Shown: positions 1-6,146 of the stretch, piece by piece
How positions within the stretch are numbered: position 1 is the first letter of the stretch
Layout of the letters: each line of letters opens with the position of its first letter
NCBI GenBank assembly: GCA_023416585.1
Contig: JAEZHM010000147.1
Span: 1-6,337 of the forward strand
Direction of reading: 5' to 3'
DNA: 6,337 bases
From: Bacillota bacterium
GTDB taxonomy: Bacteria > Bacillota > Clostridia > Christensenellales > Aristaeellaceae
Translations under genes and position numbers: made by a program
Notes under the pieces: model-generated
Database searches by the model: none
Seen by the model: the letters and a program-made list of their open reading frames with translations, nothing else
Told to the model about the DNA's origin: nothing

Positions 1-148
1 GTGTTTAATCCTATCATCTTCATCTTGGTTTCCCTCGACAAAGTGAAAACTCATTCTTAGAATCGACTGTCGATTTCTTTCTTCTTTCCTTGAGTCTTTT
101 CGACTCTGTATCGTTTTCAAGGTCCGGTGCTCAAAGGCGAGCTTGATT
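1..148 (-). ncRNA. 5' leader of a probable rRNA transcription unit, running off the left edge
   Basis: This is the region downstream (minus strand) of the strong promoter at 149-177. The leader opens with a small hairpin (GCTC/GAGC, 129-142). It then carries CCTTGAAAAC (complement of 113-122), which resembles the TTGAAAAC element of Firmicutes rRNA leaders and 16S-23S spacers, such as the CTTTGAAAACT of B. subtilis rrn operons. Next come a GAGTC/GACTC hairpin (92-106) and a near-perfect palindrome AATCGAC-T-GTCGATT (61-75). Purine-rich, non-coding sequence fills the gaps, and I see no credible reading frame. No mature rRNA sequence is visible, so whether 16S or 23S follows cannot be decided. 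Assignment to rRNA rests on promoter strength and the leader element and is an inference. Confidence 0.55.
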
Positions 149-177
149 ATGATAGCATGGAGTCAGTGCTTTGTCAA
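149..177 (-). promoter_or_regulatory. strong sigma-A promoter (TTGACA-17-TATCAT), rRNA-type
   Basis: On the minus strand a consensus -35 TTGACA (172-177) is followed after exactly 17 bases by TATCAT (149-154). Upstream of the -35 the minus strand is A/T-rich with A-runs (about 180-215), compatible with an UP element. Transcription would start near 142 and leave the window to the left. The combination of near-consensus boxes, UP-like DNA and the leader that follows is what rRNA operons in Firmicutes usually show. The promoter lies downstream of and in the same direction as mnmA. Confidence 0.75.
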
Positions 178-296
178 CACCCAAATTCACTTTTTTATGC
201 GTTCTTTTTTACCAAAAAGTCTAGGTTGTTGAACACTAAAAACTCAGATGCAAAAGCTACTGTTCCGACTGCTATTTTGATATTTTCCTTCTTATA

Positions 297-1418
297 TTAT
301 TCAGCATCCTGCTGAAATGTTTGCACTACGTGGCCGCTGTCATGCACTGAGTCCACCACGGCGCCGCCGAGGCATATATCACCCTGATAGAACACAACAC
401 TTTGGCCCGGCGTAATGGCCCGCTGCGGCTTTAAAGCAGTAATCAGAAGTTTATCTTCCTTTAATAGTACGGTCACTTCCTGATCTGGCTGGCGGTAGCG
501 GAATTTTGCGGTGCATGCAAGGGGTTCCCCGTCCTTCATGGGCGGATGGCCGCTTAACCATGTGGGCTGGATGGCCGTTGCTTTCGTGGCATAGAGCATG
601 GGATGATCTTCCCCCTGCGCCACCAGAAGAACATTGCTTTTCATATCCTTGCCGATCACAAACCAGCTTCGCCCATCTCCCCGCCCGCCGATTCCAAGGC
701 CGCGGCGCTGGCCAAGAGTATAGTACATCAATCCCTCATGATGACCAACCGTTTCACCTGATAGGGTGCGCATATCCCCCGGCTTGGCGGGCAGGTACGT
801 TTGCAGAAAAGCTTTGAAATCACGTTCGCCAATAAAACAGACGCCTGTGGAATCCTTTTTCTCGCTTACGGATAGGCCAGCCTCCCGAGCGGTTTGCCTA
901 ACCTGCTGTTTTGTCATACGGCCTACCGGGAACATGGCCTTGGATAGCTGCTGCTGCGAAAGCATGTACAAAAAGTAGCTTTGATCCTTGTTTCCGTCCA
1001 CGCCCCGCAAAAGCTGATATGTTCCGTTCTCTTGACCAAGGTTCACAAAATGCCCGGTGGCGATCTTTTCCGCCCCAAGCTTCATGGCAAAATCGAGAAA
1101 TGCCTTGAACTTGATCTCCCGGTTGCATAGCACATCGGGATTGGGTGTACGGCCCGCCTTGTATTCATCAAGGAAGTAGGAAAACACCCTGTCGCGGTAC
1201 TCCTTGGCGAAGTTCACCGCATAATAGGGAATGCCGACCCTTGTGCACACCTCCTGCACATCCCGCCAATCCTCTTCCGCGGTGCAGACGCCGTTTTCGT
1301 CCTGCTCCTCCCAGTTTTTCATGAACACGCCAACTACGTCAAACCCCTGGCGTTTTAAGAGCAGCGCAGATACGGAGGAGTCCACCCCGCCGGACATGCC
1401 CACCACGATGCGAGTCAT
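297..1418 (-). CDS. mnmA: tRNA-specific 2-thiouridylase MnmA
   Basis: MnmA thiolates C2 of the wobble uridine (U34) of tRNA-Lys, tRNA-Glu and tRNA-Gln in the cytoplasm. It adenylates the base with ATP and takes sulfur from a cysteine desulfurase or relay. The 373-residue product is normal length. The PP-loop ATP site SGGVDSS is at residues 9-15. The two active-site cysteines are present: Cys98 in NPDVLCNREIKF and Cys194 in STGVCFIGERDF. Other family signatures are TGHF (121-124), the YTLGQRRGL segment (233-241) and the C-terminal beta-barrel with RAITPGQSVVFY (333-344). The ATG overlaps the TGA of the upstream HAD-kinase gene (ATGA, 1418-1415), and GGAGGAA lies 5 bases before it, so translational coupling is likely. 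It is the last gene of its operon. No convincing terminator follows it before the strong promoter at 177-149. Confidence 0.97.
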   Translation of the reverse strand: MTRIVVGMSGGVDSSVSALLLKRQGFDVVGVFMKNWEEQDENGVCTAEEDWRDVQEVCTRVGIPYYAVNFAKEYRDRVFSYFLDEYKAGRTPNPDVLCNREIKFKAFLDFAMKLGAEKIATGHFVNLGQENGTYQLLRGVDGNKDQSYFLYMLSQQQLSKAMFPVGRMTKQQVRQTAREAGLSVSEKKDSTGVCFIGERDFKAFLQTYLPAKPGDMRTLSGETVGHHEGLMYYTLGQRRGLGIGGRGDGRSWFVIGKDMKSNVLLVAQGEDHPMLYATKATAIQPTWLSGHPPMKDGEPLACTAKFRYRQPDQEVTVLLKEDKLLITALKPQRAITPGQSVVFYQGDICLGGAVVDSVHDSGHVVQTFQQDAE

Positions 1419-2710
1419 GATACTTCCTCCAGCGCATACAAGCGGCGCAGCACATTTTCAAATGCCTGCGTGCCAATATCCTCCGGAGATTGAGTTCCAT
1501 CCACCGTTACATACCGGCTGCCGTTTTCTAGAATCAGCCGGCGGAACGCCTCCTCCACCCTTTTGTGGAAGGATAAGGGCTCCACCTCAATGCGGTCCAG
1601 CGCGGAAGCCTTGCCCCTGCGCCTTAATGCTTCCTGATGATCAATATCCAGATAAACCGTGCAATCCGGCATCAACCCATCCACAGCAGGTGCGTTGATG
1701 GCAGCCACCTGCGTAACCCCCAGTTGACGGCCACCGCCTTGGTAAGCAATGCTGGAATCCACAAACCTGTCGCATAGCACTACCAGTCCTTTATCCACCG
1801 AAGGTCGGATGACCTCCCGCACATGCTGGGCGCGGGACGCCGCATACAGCAGCGCCTCGCAGGTGGCACTCATGCCGAGATTCGCAATATCCAACACCAC
1901 GTTACGGATCTTTTCCGAAATGGGGCATCCGCCCGGCTCTCTGGTGCGCTTCACCTCAAAACCCCACTGAATCAGATGCTTCTCCAGCAAATCCACCTGT
2001 GTGGACTTTCCGCTGCCGTCCAGCCCCTCCACCGACAGGAAAAATCCCCTGGGTGACGGAATGTCAGGGCAAAGCAAAGTTTGAAGGCCGTCTGCAGACG
2101 TTACGATATGGTCCGCACCGGCATTTTGAAGCTCTTCCCGGTCCCCGTAGCCATAGGTGACGCCGATAGCATCAATCCCCATCTTTTTGGCGCCTTCCAT
2201 ATCAAACCTGCGGTCACCTACCATGGCAGCGCGTTTGTAACTTCCGGGAAGCGCCCTGCGGATCAACTGCCGCTTATCAGCCTCCCGGTCATCCTCACTG
2301 ATACCGGCCACTGTTTTAAAGAACTTGCTCAAGCCAAAATGGTCTAGTATTCTTTCCGTAAGCACCTGCGGCTTGCCGGTCGCCACCGCCAGATATACCC
2401 CTGCCTTTGCAAGCTTCCTCAAAAGCGTACGGATACCCGGGTATACAGCGTTTTCAAACAGCCCGATGTCCATATACCGCTCCCGGTAAAAAGCCACCGC
2501 TTGAACACACGCTTCATCATTCATACCGCACAGATCCCGGAAGGAGCCGAACAGCGGCGGCCCGATGAAGGCACGCAGCGTTTGTTCATTCGGAATATCC
2601 CTTCCCATTTTGGAAAGAGCGTACCGTACGCAATTCATGATGCCCTCCTCCGAGCGGGTCAATGTTCCATCCAGGTCAAAAAGCACGGTATCATAAGGTA
2701 TATTTGACAT
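1415..2710 (-). CDS. tmk: fused HAD 5'-nucleotidase-like phosphatase and thymidylate kinase
   Basis: This is one 431-residue chain with two complete enzymes. Residues 1-215 or so are a HAD subfamily IA phosphatase: motif I FDLDGTLT (11-18, Asp12 and Asp14), motif II around Thr111 in VATGKP, a likely motif III lysine at 146, and motif IV MVGDRRFD (163-170). FIGPPLFGSF (48-57) resembles the 5'-nucleotidase-like HAD group. Residues 220-431 are dTMP kinase (dTMP + ATP to dTDP + ADP): P-loop GLDGSGKST (229-237), REPGG (257-261), DRFVDSSIAYQGGGR (314-328) and an arginine-rich LID ending LDRIE (371-375). Stand-alone Tmk is about 205-215 residues, so the kinase half is full length. The linker is only a few residues. 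GGAGG lies 10 bases before the ATG, and the gap to the upstream gene is 21 bases. dTMP kinase function is secure; the phosphatase substrate is inferred. The symbol refers to the kinase half. Confidence 0.93.
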   Translation of the reverse strand: MSNIPYDTVLFDLDGTLTRSEEGIMNCVRYALSKMGRDIPNEQTLRAFIGPPLFGSFRDLCGMNDEACVQAVAFYRERYMDIGLFENAVYPGIRTLLRKLAKAGVYLAVATGKPQVLTERILDHFGLSKFFKTVAGISEDDREADKRQLIRRALPGSYKRAAMVGDRRFDMEGAKKMGIDAIGVTYGYGDREELQNAGADHIVTSADGLQTLLCPDIPSPRGFFLSVEGLDGSGKSTQVDLLEKHLIQWGFEVKRTREPGGCPISEKIRNVVLDIANLGMSATCEALLYAASRAQHVREVIRPSVDKGLVVLCDRFVDSSIAYQGGGRQLGVTQVAAINAPAVDGLMPDCTVYLDIDHQEALRRRGKASALDRIEVEPLSFHKRVEEAFRRLILENGSRYVTVDGTQSPEDIGTQAFENVLRRLYALEEVS

Positions 2711-2731
2711 TGATTTGATGCCTCCGAATCA

Positions 2732-4102
2732 TTATTCCGCCACGCAAAGGAACTGGCCGTCGCACAGGCCGAACCGCCGTTCCTTGGGGGCAGATTGAAG
2801 AAGGGACAGGATTTCTGGTTCAAGAATCTCACCTGGTGCAGCCAAAGGGATTCCCGGCGGATACAGACCGACGCTTGTTCCGGATATACGGCCCGCCGCA
2901 TCCGAAAAATTCACCTGCTCCTGTTTGGAAAGCGCCGCCCGACGCGGATTCATGGCTTGCCTGGGGATGGGAAAGACCGCAGGCTTTGCCGCATCTTCGC
3001 TCAAAGCAGGGGATGGCGGTATCTTGGCAAGTGCGGAAAGCAACCTTAAGAGCGATTCCTTTTCGTCCATGACGGTCAGAATGCACACGATACGCCGATC
3101 ATCCGCCATTTCCACATCAATGCCTTGGGCACGAAGGTTTTTTGCCAGCGCATATCCTCCCTGGGGCGCCGAAATGACAAGGCGGGTAGGATCGAAAGTC
3201 ATGGGCTGCTTGCTTAAGGCTGCATGACTATCATGATACCCCAAAGGTTTAAGTGCGCAGCGGAATTCGTTAAGGTTTCCCGCAAGGCGCTCAAGTGCGC
3301 TTTTACCGTTTGATTCCATCCAGGTTCTCGCGTCATCCAGCGACTGCATCAAGTAAAATGCCGGGCTGGAGGTTTGTACAAGGCGGAGCATCCGCCGTGC
3401 CTTTTTTTCATCCTCACCCTTTTTCATATGCAAAAGCGCTCCGGCAGTCAGGCAAGGCAGCGTTTTATGGGCTGATTGCACCCAAAGGTCGGCTCCGCAG
3501 GATGCTGCGGTTGCGGCGCCTTCCAGCCAATTCAGGTGTGCGCCGTGAGCTTCGTCCACTAAAAGACGCATCCCTTTTAGGTGGGCCGCCTCCGCGATGC
3601 GGTCAAGGCGGATCATGCCGCCAAAGTAATCCGGTCTTGTCACAACGACGGCACAGGCACTGGGATGACGCTCCATCGCCTGCAAAAAACCTTCCTCCGG
3701 CGCAAAGGCATACCCATCCTCCGCTGCTACAAGAGGGACATACACCGGGTGCAAGTCCGCCAGCACACAGCCGCTGATGAAGGATAGATGCGCGTTGCGG
3801 GGAAGGATAACCGTATCTCCCGGCGAAGTACTGTACAAAAGCATGGCAAGAATGCCGGCCGTTGATCCCCCGGTCAGAAGCAGTGTATGACCCGCTCCAA
3901 CCGCCTTAGCCCACAGTTCCTGCGCTTTTAATATGGGGCCGGCAGGTGCGTACAAATCGTCCGTGACATCAAGCTCGGTCACATCAAGCGTCTGGACAGG
4001 CTCACTTTCAAAAGGGATTTGTCCCTTATGACCGGGCACATGCAGGCGCAGCCTGTTCCGGTTGCGCACCGCCATCTCATGCATGGGGCGGGAAAGTGCC
4101 AT
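2732..4102 (-). CDS. Orn/Lys/Arg decarboxylase-like PLP enzyme (YaaO type)
   Basis: The 456-residue product is a fold-type-I PLP enzyme of the Orn/Lys/Arg decarboxylase major-domain family, in the short form found beside tmk in Firmicutes (B. subtilis YaaO). Visible marks are HVPGHKG (21-27), the phosphate-binding TGGSTAG (77-83), RNAHLSF (102-108), the cofactor-pyridine aspartate Asp183 in LVDEAHGAH (181-189), and the Schiff-base Lys213 in SAHKTL (210-215). The C-terminal domain keeps YPPGIPLAAPGE (414-425). Family members decarboxylate lysine, arginine or ornithine to polyamine precursors, but the substrate of this short clade cannot be read from sequence. The ATG at 4102 is preceded by AAGGTGAG at 6 bases and by its own promoter. 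It is first in an operon with the HAD-kinase gene and mnmA. The run at about 362-395, before the C-terminal domain, is rich in Pro and Ala and looks like a linker. Confidence 0.9.
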   Translation of the reverse strand: MALSRPMHEMAVRNRNRLRLHVPGHKGQIPFESEPVQTLDVTELDVTDDLYAPAGPILKAQELWAKAVGAGHTLLLTGGSTAGILAMLLYSTSPGDTVILPRNAHLSFISGCVLADLHPVYVPLVAAEDGYAFAPEEGFLQAMERHPSACAVVVTRPDYFGGMIRLDRIAEAAHLKGMRLLVDEAHGAHLNWLEGAATAASCGADLWVQSAHKTLPCLTAGALLHMKKGEDEKKARRMLRLVQTSSPAFYLMQSLDDARTWMESNGKSALERLAGNLNEFRCALKPLGYHDSHAALSKQPMTFDPTRLVISAPQGGYALAKNLRAQGIDVEMADDRRIVCILTVMDEKESLLRLLSALAKIPPSPALSEDAAKPAVFPIPRQAMNPRRAALSKQEQVNFSDAAGRISGTSVGLYPPGIPLAAPGEILEPEILSLLQSAPKERRFGLCDGQFLCVAE

Positions 4103-4122
4103 GTTTTCTCACCTTCCAGGCT

Positions 4123-4151
4123 ATTGTACAGGGGAAGCCGGGGAATTGCAA
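4123..4151 (-). promoter_or_regulatory. sigma-A promoter of the decarboxylase-kinase-mnmA operon
   Basis: On the minus strand TTGCAA (4146-4151) and TACAAT (4123-4128) are separated by exactly 17 bases. The -10 lies 20 bases upstream of the ATG at 4102, so the mRNA would start near 4115 with a very short leader. The Shine-Dalgarno GGAAGGTGAG sits inside that leader. There is no room for a riboswitch downstream of this start site. The match is by eye. Confidence 0.65.
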
Positions 4152-4315
4152 GTAATCTTCCCGCACATTACCTGCCTCTTCTGTACCACCGTATCAACGA
4201 TGCCCAAGGCCCTGTTACTCTTTTAGGGATTGCTAAGCATTCATTCTTTCGATTTCGTGCGGTGAAGCTGCGGTTAACAAAATTGAACCGCATCCCGGTT
4301 TGGCTGGCTGCCGCC
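4152..4315. other. intergenic stretch without a gene
   Basis: About 160 bases lie between the end of the 131-residue gene and the decarboxylase promoter. Apart from the competing hairpins at 4270-4300, I find no reading frame with a ribosome-binding site and no RNA gene. It separates the lower-GC PadR cassette from the GC-rich housekeeping operon. Confidence 0.5.
4270..4300 (-). terminator. possible weak terminator with two competing hairpins
   Basis: Just past the stop of the 131-residue gene the minus strand can form AACCG-GGATG-CGGTT (4286-4300), followed by CAATTTTGTT, a poor U-tract. The same central segment can instead form GCGGTT with AACCGC (4270-4275 with 4286-4291, 10-base loop). 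The two stems exclude each other. It is the only candidate end signal for the PadR operon transcript, and it is weak. Confidence 0.35.
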
Positions 4316-4711
4316 TTATCGCTCACTCACAAGCCATGTCTTTCCGTCCTCCATATCGCTGCAGAAATACAACTGTCCCTTTTCCAGTGCTTTTGATTTC
4401 CCTATCAGGTTATTGATTGCCCGAAAGGCATACTTGTCATCACCAGCGATCGCCAGTTTAACGATTTTTGTTTTCATTCTCAGGACATGGTCCGCAAAAG
4501 CGGATACCATTTGCTTTGTTAAGTTCGTTTCGTACAAGTCTATCAGAATCCTGCGTTTGATTGGAGAGTGCATGACGAAATGCTCCTCTGCCGACATCAG
4601 ATCGCCAAATGCCTCCATGTCGTCAAAACAGCTTCCATAATGCATGCCATAAATTTGCCCACCCTTAAAGTAGTATGGGCTTAAGGCTCCGCTGGGGGAT
4701 TTCGTTGGCAT
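4316..4711 (-). CDS. hypothetical protein, possibly STAS/SpoIIAA-like
   Basis: A 131-residue soluble protein I do not recognise with certainty. It has no signal peptide or membrane segment. Its middle alternates beta and alpha, with a hydrophobic strand RRILIDLYETNLT (53-65), an amphipathic helix (about 66-82), a strand KIVKLAIAG (82-90), a helix (about 94-110) and a final strand around QLYFCSD. This resembles the STAS/SEC14-type fold, an inference from pattern only. The start was chosen at Met 4711: AGAGGG lies 6 bases before it but directly abuts the alternative ATG at 4717, which would add two residues. It begins 14 bases after the stop of the hydrolase gene and is the last gene of the PadR operon, so a role tied to the hydrolase is likely. 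Confidence 0.75.
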   Translation of the reverse strand: MPTKSPSGALSPYYFKGGQIYGMHYGSCFDDMEAFGDLMSAEEHFVMHSPIKRRILIDLYETNLTKQMVSAFADHVLRMKTKIVKLAIAGDDKYAFRAINNLIGKSKALEKGQLYFCSDMEDGKTWLVSER

Positions 4712-4725
4712 AAGCATCCCTCTTT

Positions 4726-5436
4726 TCAGCTCCGCAAATCCGTGTATGGAAACGGTTTGCCATGCCCCGGGTAAACCGTATGAAACCTGTATGATTCCAG
4801 CTTCTTTATGCTTTCCGTCATCCGTTTATGGTCCATCGCATTGAAAGCAATGCCTGGCTTGCCCATATTGACAAACGTGTCCCCGGCGATCAGTTCGCCG
4901 CTTTTTGTCAGTATGGCTATCGAACCCGGCGTATGCCCCGGAAGGCTTAAAATCTGTCCGTCAAAACCATAATCCGATAAGCGGAAGTTATCTTCTATCA
5001 AGACATCCGGTGTAAACTTCTCAAAATCATTGAGCACTTTTATCGATACCTTGTAAATGACTCTGCCCATTATTTTGAAGATTGCCCTGTACATCAGCGG
5101 TTTGTATCGGAAACTGCTCAGAAAGTCTTCAATATCCGGATTCTTAACCAGCTTTAGGTCATCTGGATGAATCGCTATTTTCGTGCGGTACTGATCCCGG
5201 ACATATGCCGCGTTGCATACGTGATCATTATCGCCGTGCGTTAATACGACCAGGTTTAGATTACCGGGATTGCAGCCGGCTTTGGCAAGTTCCTTTTGCA
5301 GTATTTCCCGCCTGTTTGAAAATTCCTTATCCATCACGATGTGACCGCCGGTGTCAAACAGGAGGAATCCGTTTTCCGTCTTGCCCAAGTAACAGTTCAC
5401 TGCTCCCAAATCCAGCCGGATAATCTCCTGTTTCAT
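4726..5436 (-). CDS. MBL-fold metallo-hydrolase
   Basis: This is a 236-residue metallo-beta-lactamase-superfamily hydrolase. The ordered metal ligands are visible: THGDNDH (66-72: His67, Asp69, Asp71, His72), PGHTPGS with His168, AGDTF with Asp186, and YPGHGKPF with His225. The usual HxHxDH motif reads HxDxDH here, with Asp in place of the second histidine, a variant seen in other family members. The N-terminal half has the expected FDTGG strand-turn (27-31). The segment around 104-140 between the second and third motifs is basic and hydrophobic and may form a lid. The superfamily includes thioesterases, lactonases, nucleases and phosphodiesterases, and the substrate cannot be assigned. The start is the ATG at 5436, 6 bases after GGAGG and in ATGA overlap with padR. 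An in-frame ATG at 5457 lacks such a site. Co-expression with a PadR repressor suggests an inducible detoxification or signalling role. Confidence 0.88.
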   Translation of the reverse strand: MKQEIIRLDLGAVNCYLGKTENGFLLFDTGGHIVMDKEFSNRREILQKELAKAGCNPGNLNLVVLTHGDNDHVCNAAYVRDQYRTKIAIHPDDLKLVKNPDIEDFLSSFRYKPLMYRAIFKIMGRVIYKVSIKVLNDFEKFTPDVLIEDNFRLSDYGFDGQILSLPGHTPGSIAILTKSGELIAGDTFVNMGKPGIAFNAMDHKRMTESIKKLESYRFHTVYPGHGKPFPYTDLRS

Positions 5437-5978
5437 GCTTCCGCCTCCATAGTACAAAGCTCTGACAATGGTTTTCTTTCACGGATATGCCTGCACCATA
5501 GGATGTTATTCTGAACAGTGAGGATTCCATAATAAAGGGTGGACAGTTTGTAGTAAAAGCTTTCCTTGTTTTCCATGGCTGCAAAGCGCTTCTCCAGCTT
5601 TTGCAAATTTCTAAGATACTTCATGTTGGCAAGCTCGTATTCCTGAAGCAGCTGATTACGGTCATTCTCAGGCAAACGGTCAAAAAAGAAAACTTTTACC
5701 AAGTGATTTTCCGTTTCTTTCTCCATCGGGCTAACGAGCCAGGCCAGGAAATCATTCTTGCCTTGATCCGTAATACTGTAAAGCTTCTTCTGCCTGCCGC
5801 CCTGCGGTTGTTCAAGCATTGTCAGGCAGCCTTTTTCAGTGAGCCTTTTTAGTGATGGATATAAACTGCCGAAACTGGCTTTGTAAAAAATGCCGATCCC
5901 GTCTTCAATGCGCTTTTTGATATCGTATCCCGTGAGCGCTTCATAGTAAACCATTCCGATGATGATAAAGTCAAGCAC
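5433..5978 (-). CDS. PadR-family transcriptional regulator
   Basis: A 181-residue PadR-family regulator. The N-terminal winged helix spans about 1-80: LTGYDIKKRIEDG (15-27), the recognition-helix region FGSLYPSLKRLTEKG (36-50), and the wing GGRQKKLYSITDQGK (60-74). The C-terminal half (about 85-165) is the helical, coiled-coil-forming Vir_C_4-type dimerisation domain, rich in Leu, Lys and Glu. PadR proteins are dimeric repressors released by small ligands such as phenolic acids or drugs. The ligand here is unknown. The start is GTG at 5978, with GAGG 7 bases upstream; an ATG at 5980 is out of frame. The gene overlaps the hydrolase start by ATGA and probably represses its own operon through the palindrome at 5995-6015. 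Confidence 0.92.
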   Translation of the reverse strand: MLDFIIIGMVYYEALTGYDIKKRIEDGIGIFYKASFGSLYPSLKRLTEKGCLTMLEQPQGGRQKKLYSITDQGKNDFLAWLVSPMEKETENHLVKVFFFDRLPENDRNQLLQEYELANMKYLRNLQKLEKRFAAMENKESFYYKLSTLYYGILTVQNNILWCRHIRERKPLSELCTMEAEA

Positions 5979-5994
5979 ATCTATCCCTCGCTTC

Positions 5995-6015
5995 TATATA
6001 TCGTTTAGATACATA
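5995..6015 (-). promoter_or_regulatory. candidate PadR operator (imperfect palindrome)
   Basis: On the minus strand TATGTATC-TAAAC-GATATATA forms an inverted repeat with 7 of 8 arm positions matching. It overlaps the -10 box and covers the expected transcription start of the PadR operon, 17 bases upstream of the GTG. AT-rich ATGTAT-type palindromes at such positions are usual for PadR operators. Binding is inferred from position and symmetry. Confidence 0.5.
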
Positions 6016-6042
6016 ATACTACATTGACAGTTACCTTGTAAA
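6013..6042 (-). promoter_or_regulatory. sigma-A promoter of the PadR operon
   Basis: TTTACA (6037-6042) and TATTAT (6013-6018) on the minus strand are spaced by 18 bases, and the start would fall near 6006. An alternative -10, TAGTAT (6016-6021), would give a 15-base spacer and is less likely. The promoter follows the terminator of the upstream gin-like gene, so this operon is transcribed independently. Confidence 0.55.
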
Positions 6043-6095
6043 GAAGCACCACGCACATTTTTTGCCAGTATCATCGCAACGGACAAAAATTCTGC

Positions 6096-6125
6096 AAAAA
6101 AAAACGCATCCCCGAAAGAATGCGT
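6096..6125 (-). terminator. intrinsic terminator after the gin-like gene
   Basis: On the minus strand ACGCATTCT and GGGGATGCGT pair into a 9-bp stem (two G-U pairs) around a UUCG tetraloop (6104-6125). An unbroken run of T follows (6096-6103). It begins 21 bases after the TAA of the Gin-like gene and insulates the PadR operon from it. Confidence 0.88.
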
Positions 6126-6146
6126 CTAGTGGCCCGCCCATTTGGT

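Noticed and set aside
178..296. Possible terminator of mnmA
   Set aside because: Only short, poorly paired stems (such as GTTC/GAAC far apart) and scattered T-runs are present, not a hairpin with a U-tract.
127..315. 62-residue plus-strand frame
   Set aside because: It lies on the strand opposite the strong promoter and leader, has no ribosome-binding site, and its composition does not look like a protein.
4183..4190. GGTGGTAC on the minus strand, resembling the T-box core
   Set aside because: The following bases lack the CGCG continuation. There is no stem I of adequate size before it and no terminator after it, and the site lies upstream of the decarboxylase promoter, so it would not be in that leader.
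4019..4396. 125-residue plus-strand frame across the intergenic region
   Set aside because: Antisense shadow of the decarboxylase start and the 131-residue gene. It has no ribosome-binding site or recognisable motif.
5354..5584. 76-residue minus-strand frame across the padR/hydrolase junction
   Set aside because: It lies in another frame of two well-supported genes. I checked whether it signals a frameshift, but both genes are complete with proper ends.
6024..6029. TTGACA on the plus strand
   Set aside because: No -10 box follows at 16-18 bases and no plus-strand gene lies downstream.
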